Below, one piece after another: positions 47,510 through 59,456 of a stretch of DNA of 64,000 nucleotides (position 1 is its first letter; the number at the start of each line of letters is the position of its first letter). The DNA lies in the NCBI GenBank assembly GCA_033239005.1, contig BSQZ01000034.1:4235001-4299000 (forward strand), written 5' to 3'. Under the pieces are notes generated by a model. It made no database searches and was not told where the DNA came from. It saw nothing but the letters and a program-made list of their open reading frames with translations. Origin of the DNA: Lamellibrachia satsuma. Its lineage: Eukaryota; Annelida; Polychaeta; Sabellida; Siboglinidae. The translations under genes and the position numbers were made by a program.

Positions 47510-48435
47510 CGTTATGCCCAGTATAATGGCAACACATGCTTATCCACTTGTTCACCTATTGTTCAATACATACTTTGGCGACATTTCCTGGCCTGAATAT
47601 ATGTTTGGCCATTAGGAGTTGTGAGTTCTTATGCGAAAATGCAGAGAATAACAGGTGTGCTTTCAGATCATTGTCACGGCAAACACATTTAGTGGTCTGT
47701 TGTTCTCTGCCTTCAATGGTTCTGACTGACTTTCAATTTAACACACACACTTAAATAAACTAATCATCAGCCAAATCTGATTCAAAACTGTCTTACGATA
47801 TTTGAAAAATAGAACAACAGCATATGTAGTAAACCAGCTTGTGTCAGACAAACACTTCACGAGACCTCCCTGCTCCATTGTTTTAATTCAAAGGTAGCAA
47901 AGCTTTCTTCCGATTAATAGCTCACATTTTTAATGACAATCAAATAGTTAAAGTATCAAAATTGTTTTTGGAATGTAATGGCCGACATATTTTCAATACC
48001 TACCCTCCCTGAAATTTGCCAAACGCATTTTGGGAGATTATGCAAAACGTGGTGAGGTGAATTCTAAATTGAATGGACTTAGAATAGGCCATCCAGTTAA
48101 GCATGAACTCATGTTTTTTTAACAATTAGCATTGCGACAATGAAACATCACCGAAATCAGGCCAAGTATTCGAACTATGGTAGATATTTATATTACTCAA
48201 GTTCAAGTTAGCCAAGTTATATTGTAATATGACAATTTTACTCGTGTAGTTGTCGATGTAAATAACAGGTTTTTAACTATTTTTCATAATGATTCGTTCT
48301 GGAGTTTATTTGGAGAATATTCTTCAGCGACTTGCATATTGCATAATGGGGACTTAGTATTTGTTTGACTTATTTTCGGCACGGCCTTTCTTGCGCCAGA
48401 ATTTATGTAACGCTAACCGTGGTGTGGTGTTTACA
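47510..48435. other. Non-coding, nothing recognised
   Basis: Searched for the continuation of the plus-strand CTHRC1-like exon; none found. Confidence 0.4.
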
Positions 48436-48439
48436 GTGG

Positions 48440-48896
48440 TGTGGAACTTACACAGGTCTTTGTGATGTGCATAATGCTGTAGTGTAGTGGGTAGTATGTA
48501 GTGTGTGCTTCATACTCTCGCTTTCAGCTACAACCGACAGATAGCTCCTTGTAGTGAAAAGGGAGCCGAGTGCGTAAGTCTCACCTGCTGGTACATAGCC
48601 TCTCCATAGACAAGACTCTAGCACAACCTCCTCGGGGTACACTGCGGATACTGGGCACCTTGCGGCCCCAGGCGAATGTGCTAGGGATCTCGGAGCAGGT
48701 TGGAACCTTAAAGGTGCAGTGTGCAGGTCCCACTAGCGTGTGGACACGTCCCGGTGCTGCACCATTCCAACCCCCAACTATGGGCAAATAGTACTGGGTA
48801 GATCACGCTCATTTGCCTTGCTAGGCAGGTGATATAGGAGAAGGAAAACTCCGACATAAAACCGCAACAGCAGATCAGCCAGGGCAGCGATGCTGA
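48440..48896 (+). mobile_element. 5' UTR of an RTE-like LINE
   Basis: GC-richer leader directly before the LINE coding region. It includes a segment of the 'ggcaccttgcggcccc...gagcaggttggaac' type and a run of short frames, as usual for RTE leaders. The 5' boundary is uncertain. Confidence 0.45.
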
Positions 48897-51800
48897 GTGG
48901 TCCCAAATATAATGATGGTACAAATAATGTTGAGCGAGAGAGCTACCGCGTCCTGGGTAACCGACGCGCCGTCTACCGTGGCTGCGGCGAGAAGACAGCG
49001 AAGACCAAGGAGATCGTCAGGTCGGCAGCGATCCAGATGTGAAGTCCGACTAGGCAGTCTGAACGTGGGGACGATAAGCGGGAAAGGCGTAGAGGTGGTG
49101 GAAATGATGGAAAGAAGGAGACTGGAAGTATTATGCATTCAGGAGACTAAGTGGAAGGGAGACAGAGCAAGGATGATGATGGGAGGGTACAAGCTACTGC
49201 ACGCAGGAGGAGATGGAAGAAGTAACGGAGTGGGCATCATTGTACCCGAATAGATCAGTAAGACGGTGGTCAGAGTGGAGAGATGGAAGGGGCGCATAGT
49301 GATGGCATGGCTGATGATTAGGAAAGAGATGCTGTGTGTTATGTCAGTGTATGGGCCACAAACGGGAAGGACGGAGGCAGAGAAAGAGGAGTTCAGGGAT
49401 GTTTTGGATAGGATGATAGGATTGGTGGAGCTGGAGGTGATGTTGTGTATTGCGGGAGACTTCAATGCACATGTTGGAGTAGTGGAATCAGGAGAAGAGG
49501 AGAGCGTTGGCATGTATGGATAGGGAGCGAGGAATAGAGAGGGTCGAGCTCTGGTGGAACTGCTGGGTTAGCAGTGTCTAGCTCTTTCTCCCAGAAGCGA
49601 GAGAGCCACAAGATCACATACAGGAGTGGACAGCACCAGACAGTATTAGATCTAGTGATAGTCCGGAAGCAGCAGCTATGGAAGATTAAAGATTGTAAAG
49701 CTGTGGCTGGAGAGCATGCCACGACACAGCACAAGCCAGTGGTGTTCGTTGTGTGTATGCAGAAGAAGAACCAAACTATGACTGTGGGCCGCAGGACTAT
49801 TAAGTGGTGGAGGTGCAAAGACGACATCGCTGTTGAATACAAAAAGCGGATGACGGCTAAATAAGAAGAGTTCAGTGAAGAAGTTGGTGGTTTGGAGGAA
49901 GAATGGAAAAAGTACAAAGAAGCATTTGTGGGAGCTGCAGAGGAGCTATGTGGAAGAACTTCAGGAAAGGGCGGAATGTTAAGGAGTAGTAACCAAGAAT
50001 GATGGACAAGCGAGGTTGCAGAGGCAGCATGCGAAAAGAAGGAAGCCTGCAAAGAAATTGAGAAGACCAAGGAGAGAGAAAAATGAACCGGATGCAAGGA
50101 TGATATACACATACGGGCAGAAGAAGAGAGCGGCAAAAAGAGCTGTTGATAAGGCGAGGAGAGATATGGAAGCAGATGTATATAACAAGCTAGATGAGGA
50201 TGGTGGAAAGAAGATGATATACAAAATGGCCCGAGGCAGGGATGAGAATAGTAAGGACGTGAAGGTTGGGACGGTGATGAAGGATAGAAATGGGAAGAGG
50301 CATTGCTGAAGGTCTGGGAAGGCTACTTCAAGGAGCTACTGAACCAGGAAAGAAATAACAATGATCTGGAATTACCATCATATGTAGAGGGGAAAGTGGA
50401 GTTATCTGATATTACGGATACAGAGATGCAAACCGGGATGAAAGGGATGAAGATGGGAAGAGCACCTGGTATCGATGAGGTGCGTGCGCAGATGGTAAAG
50501 GCAGCGGGGGAGAGTGGAATCAGCTGGACAAAGAGGCTGCTGAATACATGTATGAGGCAAGGTAAAGTACCAGAGGAATGGCGGACAGGGCTAATAGTCC
50601 CAATATGGAAGAAGAAGGGAGATGTGCAAGACCCAGGGAAATACCGAGGAATCACACTTCTAAGTCACATCATGAAGCTGCTAGAGAGGATCCTGGATGT
50701 GAGGATCCGAAAGAAAGTAGAGCAAGAATTGGGTGAAGAACAACAAGGATTCAGAAAGGGCAGAGGGACGACTGATGGGATGTTTGCATTAAGACAAATG
50801 GTAGAGAAGAGGTTGGAGATGCAAGGGAGAATGGCAGTGGGATTTGTGGACCTGGAGAAGGCCTATGACACAGTCCCTAGAGAGATGGTGATGGCAACAG
50901 TGAAATGGATGGGAGTGCCAGAAGCAGAAGCAAGGATGGTGGAAGCAATGTATGAGAGAACAAAAGGAAGAGTTGTGGTTGGATATGGGTTGTCAGAAGA
51001 GTTTCTAATTAACATCGGTTTGAGGCAAGGAAGTGCCCTTAGCCCTTTACTCTTTATCATGTTGATGGAAATAATCAGCAGGAAGATCAGCACGAAGGAT
51101 ATTCTCAGGAAGATGATGTATGCAGATGATCTGGCCATAATAGCAGAAAGCAAACAAGACATACAGGAAGTGTAGGAGGAATGGGGGTGTTCGAGAAGCA
51201 CGGACTGAGAAGACAGAAGTGATGTGGGTTGGACACCAGAGAGAGGAGTTGAACATCAGGTTGGATGGTAAGGAGATCAAGCAAGTGGATGGCTTTGTGT
51301 ACCTTGGAGGAATGATTACGGAGGATGGGCATTCAGCGGCAGAAGTGCGACGTCGGACACAAGCGGGAGCGAATGCTTGGAGAAAGGTAGAGGGAGTCAT
51401 GTTGGACAGACAAATTCCAAAAAAGATGAAAGGGAAAGTCCTGAGAACATGTGTTACACTAGCATGTCTGTATGGTCTGGAGACAGTGGCGTTGACAGAA
51501 CAACAACAACAGGAGCTGCAAATGTGTGAGAATAACTGGGTTCGACGAATAACAAGAACAAAGAGGGTGGACAGAAGAAGGATGAACGACCTAAGGAAAG
51601 AGGTTGGGATGCAATGCAGCCTAACAGGAAGATTGGTGAGAAGCAGGATGAGATAAGCAGGCCACTTGGTAAGAATGGATGCAAGCAAACTAGCAAAGAG
51701 AGCAGAGGTGGAAAAACATCAAGGACGCGGGAAAAGGGGAAGGCCACAGCTGAGATGGGAGGACTGCGTGAGGAGGGGCATGAGAAGATCGGGGGAGGAT

Positions 51801-51990
51801 GAAAGATGGAGAGAGGGAGCAGCCGACAGAAAGCTATGGAAAAAAAGAACACAAAGAGTGGCTCGACAATATTTTACCTGACCCTCATCCCTGTACAGCA
51901 GGGAACAAGGAGGAAGAGCACAACCGTGATTTCAAAGAGAGGTTGACTGTATTTATACACGAAGATTTAATAAAAACATTTACAGCGAGG
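48897..51990 (+). pseudogene. Nearly full-length RTE-like LINE, multiple stops and frameshifts
   Basis: The endonuclease shows RLGSLNVGTISGKG, CIQETKWKG, SNGVGIIVPE (then TAG), VMSVYGPQTG and CIAGDFNAHVG. The linker is broken into several frames (49574-50309). RT from 50303 shows GRAPGIDEVRAQMVK, WKKKGDVQDPGKYRGITLLS, GFRKGRGTTDGMF, FVDLEKAYDTVPRE, LRQGSALSPLLF and the intact catalytic MMYADDLAIIAES. After a stop at 51173 the tail continues (VYLGGMITEDG, LYGLETVAL, RRITRTKRVDRRRM, then AGHLVRM and RPQLRWEDCVRRGM), ending at about 51880. A G-over-C coding-strand bias runs through the whole copy. It is unable to make a full protein. Confidence 0.87.
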
Positions 51991-52205
51991 TACATATGAT
52001 GGCGGGCACCGAGTATCGGGTTCTAATCGAGATGACCATCGACTTCGGTAACAAAGACTGGCTGTGTGTGTCCCTTGAGATTGGTACATCTAGTGGCGCC
52101 ACCACTGGTCTGGATAATGCGAAACCATTCTCCCTATGTGGCGAGCCTGTTTCGTCCACGTGAATCATAGTGATTGCGTTAAGTTTGAATATTAAATTGG
52201 CTTGA
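51990..52205 (+). repeat. Dispersed repeat related to 42935-43230
   Basis: See the 42.9-kb copy. Here 'ctagtggcgccaccactggtctggat' is intact. Confidence 0.5.
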
Positions 52206-52209
52206 AACT

Positions 52210-53195
52210 GTTATTAAAATATAAAATTGAATCATTATTAATCAAATTTACCAGTATAAACTGGGTTGAATTTGAGTTATGCGCCCACAACACGTCTTGT
52301 ACAATTCACTGGGAAAGTAAGAGATTGTTCTCGGACGAAGATAACCTGCTTCCCGGATCATCCTTAGAAGTACTCCGCACTATGCGCAGGAAAAGATCCA
52401 GTATTGGCCAATTCAAGATGGCGCGCTACACAGTTGTTCTGTGTTTAACAGCAACATAAATCCGCTGGTTTATCATACATAATTAAAGTCAGCAAAAGTG
52501 GATGGGTTGTTGACGCAGACTAAATGTTTAGTTTTCTTACAGATTTCGTAGTGAAGGTGACGTGACAGCATTGTGGCATTGAATTGGTGTTTTAACTCAA
52601 AATTGGCATACAGTTTATTTGTATAGCATAATATCAATATACATCACTGATGAACCACATTTCTCCAGCATGATTCACATTGTGAATAGAATGTATCAAA
52701 CTGCATTGTCAACATACACTTATATAAGAAACTCTCGGACAAGGAATTTGTCATTTATTAATCTAAATATTGATTATTGAAAATAGTTACGTATATACTT
52801 TTGAACATATATGCACCATTGTAGTGTCAATATTCGGTATCAACTGAAACCCCATTCTGATGAATAAAATTATATATAATAACAAGTTTGTTTCAGGCTG
52901 GAAACATATTTTGGTATTTCTAAAAAAACCTGGTTCGTTTGAAAGTGTTGATAAACCATATAATTACTGTTTCTTATCAGTATCATTGTTTACTGTTTTC
53001 TACCCTCACATTAACTTGTATTTAATAAATTTTAACCTGGCAGTAGATTATGAAGAATAATAATATTTTTTTATTTTACAAATGTAACGTATCAGAAGAT
53101 ACATACGTACGTACATCCATGTTAGCAAAACAGTATTGCATAGTATAACTTTGTAATTTTGCTATGAACGTGGTGTGTATTAAGACGAAGTAATG
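52210..53195. other. AT-rich, nothing recognised
   Basis: No domain-bearing frame on either strand. Confidence 0.4.
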
Positions 53196-53199
53196 GTAG

Positions 53200-54600
53200 T
53201 AGGGTCAGGAGACTCCTCTAAGACTAACTAGTCGCTATCGAGGAACCACCTGATAAATTAGAATATTTATAATTAGTAAATTAGTTGGCCTAACAAGTTA
53301 TGATCTATCATAGAGGGAAAAACTAAAACTAAATAAAATTAAGTGAATTCGTCAAACAAGTGCAATTCTTACAAATAGAAAGTAAATAAAATATCGTGCA
53401 CGCATGCGTGTGTGCGTGTGTGCATGCGTGCGTGCGCGCGTGTGTGCATGTAAATCTAAATCTATAAAAGTGTGTATTCTCTTTGTGTAGTTGTGAATAT
53501 ATGTATGTATTATATGTAACTTTTTATATTTTGGGGTAATACATGTTTAAGCCTATTTAATACTCCAATTGTTCTCATTTGAAGTGATTTCAGAATGTTT
53601 CTTCCATTTTAAATTTGTGTCCAAAGCTAGACCTAGGAAGTTGACTTGATTAACTTTTTTATACTGTCTATGTTACTGATTTGGAGCGTAGGTGCATTTA
53701 CTTGTTTATTTAGCATGTGGAAAAGCATATATCTAGATTTGTTTATGTTTAGTGACAGCTTGTTAATTTCATAATTTCAAGCCATTCGTTTATTTTACCA
53801 AGTTCGTCATTAATTAAGGAACCAGCATCAATGTCCGCTGTATTTAAAAAAATAGTTAACGTACTTGAAATGGTAGTGTTGTCTGCGTATGTTATACAAT
53901 TATATATTTCACTAGACTGTGAAATATCATTTATGAAGATTATAAACAACAGTGGCCCAAGAATAGACCCCTGTGGGACACCAATGCTTATGTTCAATAT
54001 TTTAGATTTAATATCGCCCAATTCTACATATTGCTTTCTATTTGTTAGGTAGCTTTTTAATAGTTTCAGTGTGGGCCCTGCAACCCATAGTATTATAGTT
54101 TGTCCAGTAATATTTTATGAATAATGGTATCAAAAGCCTTAGATAGATCGATAAAGATGTTTATAGGTATTTTATTGTTGTCCATTTGAGTAGTGATTCT
54201 ATCTAGCAACTCTAAGACGGCATATCCTGTTGAGTGACCACATCGAAAACCATATTGATTTTCTGCAAAAAAATTTGAATATTCGAAATATTCAGACAGT
54301 TGACTGCTAATTACTTGTTCTATAACTTTTTATATTGTTGGCAAACGAGAGAAAGGTATGTAATTAGTTAACAGGACTAGGTCTTCTTTCTTAAAAATGT
54401 GAATGAATTTGGCGAGCTTTAGTTTTTCCGGGAAAACATCAGTGTATATGATTTTATTTGTTACTACCGTTAAGAATTTGATGAGTGGTGGTGCAATATG
54501 TTTGAGTAAATGTGTATATATATCATAGGATCCACATCTATTTTTATTCTGGAAATTGTTTATAGTTCTCTTGATAATTTCTTTATTAATTTCTTTAAAT
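53200..54600 (-). pseudogene. 5'-truncated Jockey/CR1-like LINE (RT + 3' UTR)
   Basis: The minus strand gives a thumb-less RT: VIEQVISSQLSEYFE, NQYGFRCGHSTGYAVLELLD, NIFIDLSKAFDTIIHKILL, SIGVPQGSILGPLLFIIFIN and CITYADNTTISS. The second Asp of the YxDD site is Asn (YADN), so the active site is dead. Stops flank the 54021-53749 stretch. The 3' part is AT-rich, contains the 'ggagtctcctga' motif near 53210, and ends in a GT-rich repeat (53399-53450). Confidence 0.8.
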
Positions 54601-54609
54601 TTTAAATAT

Positions 54610-55260
54610 TATATGTGTTTTTTCTCGCCTGATGACTACAGCCTTGTGACATTATACTTATGTAAATAACTACTGGCCAAGCAAATTTGTCATGTATCTA
54701 TCAAAATATTGAATATTTACAATGGCTGCACATATTTATGTGGTGTCAGCAGACCATGACAGAGCATCAACACTCATACATTGCTATGATAGCCTCCTCG
54801 AAGCACTGCTCGAAAACTTTGCGCAATACCTCACGTTGCTTCGGCTTCTAACACTTGCATTTAACTATAGATACGAATATCTATTCATATATCTCATGAT
54901 CGCTTCGGTGTCCACTACAATATAGTTTTTAAACATATATAAATATAATACATTTAAAATTATTGATTATTCATAAATAAAACTCGTAAACTAAACTTTG
55001 CCCATTTTAACCTTACACTTTAATAAATCCAACACACATCCATATATTTGAATTAAACAATCAGTTTGCGTTATTTTACATTAACCCTGTATACGTAATC
55101 GAAATTGCTTTGTGAATCATGCAGAGTCACTATGCTGGTGAACTGCAGATCAACTTGACGATCGTTTACCCAATACCAGTTCCATTCTTTTGTAGGCAGC
55201 AGTAGCGCCACGTGGCGGATTTAGGCACCAAAATAGGACGACAAAGGCTCGGTACCTGGT
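54610..55260. other. AT-rich, nothing recognised
   Basis: No coding or RNA feature seen. Confidence 0.4.
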
Positions 55261-55265
55261 GAGAA

Positions 55266-55590
55266 TAGGGGGACACAGGTTTCATCAGCAGCCATGTTGG
55301 TTTTATGCAAATTTGCCCATAAATGCTCACTTGCGACCCCCAATGATTATGTTTCACACCGGTCCCCAACGATTATATTTCACAAATAATCATATTTAGA
55401 ATTAAAACAGAGAGAACAAACAATAACACATTTCTTTATATTATTTATTAAAACAACTAGCATTAAAATACCATAATACTAATACCAATGGTTTCTCTTA
55501 TAATGACATACATACTGGTACATTTAGCGTCTCATAGTGTGCATTATCTCGTCAACTATCATCTCGAAAAGAGAATCACTTTTATCGCTA
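55266..55590 (-). mobile_element. Degraded relative of the 10.6-kb MITE
   Basis: As the reverse complement it shares with 10622-10851 the end 'tagggg.gacaca.gt', 'catgttg..t.tatgcaaat.tgcccataaatgctcactt', 'gagagaacaaacaataacacattt.ttatatta.ttattaaa', and the far end 'tatctcgtcaact.tc.cctcgaaa.gagaa'. It has about 90 bp of extra internal sequence. Confidence 0.6.
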
Positions 55591-55784
55591 TGAATAGATG
55601 CTACACGAAATGACTCGTGGCGCCTTTGGTGCATAATATAACATTACATGCGTCGCCTGATATACACCACACCAAACGCCACTCACAATGTCATCACTGC
55701 CACAACTTACATATGATGTGCATATTTTGCACATTTTTATTTCATTTGGTAAACTCCTAATTTTTGTATAGGAACAAAATAAAT

Positions 55785-56015
55785 TAGTGTTTGTTTGAAA
55801 CTATGTTACGTTTCTCAAGTGCACGAATGCAATGACCTGACACCACACTCCCAACATAGGCGCCACTCACCACTGCCACAACTTGATTATAATTTCAAAA
55901 TGGACGGTTGGCGAAGTGGTGTAAACAATTGGTTGGCTTGGTACCGCCATTGATGTTTACGACTTGTTACGTCATTGCAACTGTACACTTGAATAACGTT
56001 ACATAGTTACATTAT
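55785..56015. mobile_element. Foldback-type element with ~45-bp inverted arms
   Basis: The left arm 'gaaactatgttacgtttctcaagtgca..aatgcaatgac' (about 55795-55838) is the imperfect reverse complement of 'gtcattgcaactgtacacttgaataacgttacatagttac' (55971-56010). The core carries the 'ggcgccactcaccactgccacaa' block shared with 43.5 kb. Non-autonomous. Confidence 0.5.
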
Positions 56016-56611
56016 TATGTCTCTAGTCAACTGCTGGAGTTGGAGTGCGCTTGCGTCATGTGTCGTTGTATATTTTGCTTTCCGCTACGTTCATCGATGG
56101 TAATACAATTTTTAAAGACTTTTATTAACCCAAACTTACAAACGTGTAATAGTATCATCATCACAATACGTTTATATAAATACATTTGCGAGCAATTATT
56201 CCAAAGTTATGTTCTACTAAATTAGTTTACTTAACAACCAGCCCAGTTTCAAAACAATATGGTAGATTCGTAAACAATAGACAAAAAGCATGCGAAATCC
56301 AAGCCACCACAAAATAAAAAAGCATTCTCTCAAACTTTATGAAATTATGAAATACATATTTTATATACATTAACTTGGTATGTTTCCTGAGGGCAACACT
56401 GTCCAACGAAGCATATTTCTACTGAAAGTGCCCAATTGTAAATTCATGTTTATATGTCATGATCGATGTGTTATCTATACTAGAAAATAAATAAATAGCC
56501 AATGTTCATATCATTTTCGCTCTATAAATTATGTTTTATTAGTACTACATATATGGGTTCCACGAGTGGTAAAACCTCTTGACGCAGTCTCATCGTTATG
56601 TGAGTGACATT

Positions 56612-58200
56612 CTATCTGTCTCCGTGTCTGACTGTGTCGGTCGGTCGGTCGGTCGGTCGGTCGGTCGGTCGGTCGGTCGGACGGTCGGTCGGTCGGTCGG
56701 TCGGTCGGTCGGTCGGTCGGTCGGTCGGTCGGTCGGTCGGTCGGTCGGTCGGTCGGTCGGTCGGTCGGTCGGTCGGTCGGACGGTCGGTCGGTCGGTCGG
56801 TCGGTCGGTCGGTCGGTCGGTCGGTCGGTCGGTCGGTCGGTCGGTCGGTCGGTCGGTCGGTCGGTCGGTCGGTCGGTCGGTCGGTCGGTCGGTCGGTCGG
56901 TCGGTCGGTCGGTCGGTCGGTCGGTCGGTCGGTCGGTCGGTCGGTCGGTCGGTCGGTCGGTCGGTCGGTCGGTCGGTCGGTCGGTCGGTCGGTCGGTCGG
57001 TCGGTCGGTCGGTCGGTCGGTCGGTCGGTCGGTCGGTCGGTCGGTCGGTCGGTCGGTCGGTCGGTCGGTCGGTCGGTCGGTCGGTCGGTCGGTCGGTCGG
57101 TCGGTCGGTCGGTCGGTCGGTCGGTCGGTCGGTCGGTCGGTCGGTCAGCAGCAAGGGCAAATGCTTCTTGCGAGACAAGCCTCTGGCATCTGCATTTCGC
57201 CTGTACCCCTGCCAAGACTGCACAGCAAGCATATAGAAGTAGTGGAAGAGCAAGCGATGGTACCACTTCTTGGACCGGACATGTTTCCGGTACAGAGCCA
57301 GTAGTGCATCAAGCAGGTCTACTCCTTCCATATGCTGGTTGTAGCAGCGCACAGCAGTTGGACAGTTGACTTGAAGCTTGCGTCGCAACTTCCTGTCAAG
57401 CCTGTCGATCTGGGTGGTTGGTTCAACAGCTGCGTAGGTACTCAGGAGTACAACACCGCGATTGTCGAAGCACTGTGTTGCACGCAGCTCAATACCATTG
57501 ATCGTGGTCGTCTGCAGACAAGTTGTGCCTCGACCTTGTGGCTTTATCGTCTTGTCTGCGGGAAAGGTGCAGCCTGGCAGTCGGTTCGGTCGCACCGTTC
57601 CCAGACAGGCGATTCCCTGCTTGTTCAGTGTCGTCTGGAGCCCCACGCTTGTGAACCAGTTGTCGCAATATATTTTGTGCCACACATCACGTGGTATAAC
57701 GGCCAGCAGACGCAACACAATGTTGCGTAACGCTTTGATGTCAGGTTTCCAAGGGCAGGACTCGATCTTTCCAGTGTAAACCTCCAATTTGTGGATGAGG
57801 CCATCCACACCAGACAAAACAAATATTTTATAGCCAAGCTTATTTGGCTTCTTTGGGTTGTAGGTTCTGAGAAAAGACTTTCCATTGTGGGGCACAACCT
57901 GCTCGTCAATAGAGAGTTTTTCAGCAGGCACGATGCCTCGGACCTTCTCACCCACCACATCAATGAAAGGCCGAATCTTGTAGATACGGTCTTGGCAGTT
58001 ATCAGGCCGGCTTGTGTTGTCATTGATGTGGAGCATCAGCTTAATCATCTTGAAGCGAACGATAGGCATCACGTCCGCAACTTTGCCGTGCCGCATCTCG
58101 ACACTCCAGTACATATCTGCACGTGGCATGCGGATAATGCCGATGAAATGTTCGAGTTCTGGCACCGTGATGGCAAGAGGTTTAGTTGGGTTTGTTTGTA
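56612..58200 (-). pseudogene. piggyBac-family transposase (main part), C-terminus overrun by a (TDRP)n-coding microsatellite
   Basis: A DDE/D transposase of the piggyBac superfamily, which cuts and pastes at TTAA. From 58165 the minus strand reads ELEHFIGIIRMPRADMYWS, PAEKLSIDEQVVPHNGKS (first catalytic Asp), NPKKPNKLGYKIFVL, KIYCDNWFTSVGL (second Asp), NRGVVLLSTYAA and YNQHMEGVDLLDALLALYR (third Asp). All three Asp positions are kept. After SRKKHLPLLL the frame runs straight into the TCGG repeat, encoding about 160 residues of Thr-Asp-Arg-Pro until a stop at 56612. The usual C-terminal Cys-rich finger is absent. A one-base shift near 58215 separates this frame from its N-terminus. Confidence 0.85.
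56637..57146. repeat. (TCGG)127 tetranucleotide microsatellite, 510 bp
   Basis: Perfect except for T-to-A changes at 56681 and 56781, exactly 100 bp (25 units) apart. It lies at the C-terminal coding end of the piggyBac transposase. Confidence 0.98.
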
Positions 58201-58440
58201 TTGCGAAAAGGTTGGAAATTTGTTTTCATTTCGCCATCCAGGTGGTCGTTGAAGTAAGTGATGCGTTCATTCACAGGATTACCAGCGAAAATTTCGCAAC
58301 GAAACACTGGTTCAATTGATGGCACGTCATATGGCTCCCGTGTGCCCCACACCGGTTTTCGTGTTCTCCTGTCGGCACTAGAGGTTAACGGCACAGGGTC
58401 TTCCACATCACTTGCCTCCTCACTTCCATCTGGCAATATT
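58201..58440 (-). pseudogene. piggyBac transposase N-terminal part (second exon or frame)
   Basis: DGSEEASDVEDPVPLTSSADRR, then KPVWGTREPY, FAGNPVNERITYFNDHLDGEMKTNF: the acidic linker and first helix region before the dimerisation/DDE domain. 'attgccag' at the upstream edge (about 58432-58439 as read on minus) can serve as a splice acceptor. It is out of frame with the main part by one base. Confidence 0.7.
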
Positions 58441-58635
58441 AGTATTACCATTATAATAAATGCAACCACTAGTACATTGCAAATAAGTTTCACATTCAAA
58501 CATACATTCATTACTATTTAGTAGGCTATATAAAAAGTAAATATTGTAAAAATCGATCAATCATATCACACGAGAATAGGGTACCCCTAGCTGCAAATGA
58601 ATAAATAAAAACTAGCCAAGCAGATTATGTATGCA

Positions 58636-58881
<246 letters not shown>

Positions 58882-58929
58882 TTATGTCAGTGCATATGCA
58901 TCTTATTATTTATAAATATATATTATCAT

Positions 58930-59102
58930 AAGTACATTCGGCTTCACTGCCACTACTCAAAGGATCAGGGACAAGGGCTTCAGAGAAGACGACAACATCG
59001 GGTTCGTCCTCTTCTGATGACAGATCACTATCATCATACCCATCCGGGATCGGCTGTGCAACAGTCTTTGTATGGTAGAACCGTATATGATCCAGGACCA
59101 TG
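58930..59102 (-). pseudogene. piggyBac transposase first exon (acidic N-terminus)
   Basis: MVLDHIRFYHTKTVAQPIPD followed by GYDDSDLSSEEDEPDVVVFSE and DPLSSGSEAECT. The acidic, Ser/Glu/Asp-rich start is typical of piggyBac transposases. It ends near a GTACTT donor candidate. Terminal inverted repeats and the TTAA duplication were not found by eye. Confidence 0.5.
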
Positions 59103-59456
59103 ATAGCTCTGCAGACGCGATACATAACAATTATTATATATTATGTAGCACATGATATGAGAATAACCATAAATCATACACTAAATATAAATTAGATCAT
59201 CTTAACAAACACAGCTTGTGAAGAGCTTGCAAAACTACCCTATTATCGCTCACTTATATTATCTGCATAGATGGGCAATGTTTCTAGCAGGCGACATCAC
59301 TATTGTCGTATTTTATTCTACACAAGGATGATGTATTAATTTCTAGTAAGTAGTTATGTATTCTTTGATGATAATAATACTTATGACATGTATTTTATGT
59401 GATACACACCTCGAGGTGTTCTTGTCAAAAGTTGACTTTGAATGCATTTTACAATT

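Noticed and set aside
49462..51852. Several long minus-strand frames (for example 224, 213 and 132 aa)
   Set aside because: Shadows of the purine-rich RTE-like LINE; pyrimidine-rich complement, no motifs.
56579..57304. Plus-strand Gly-Arg-Ser-Val repeat protein of ~240 aa
   Set aside because: Antisense reading of the TCGG microsatellite and the piggyBac coding strand.
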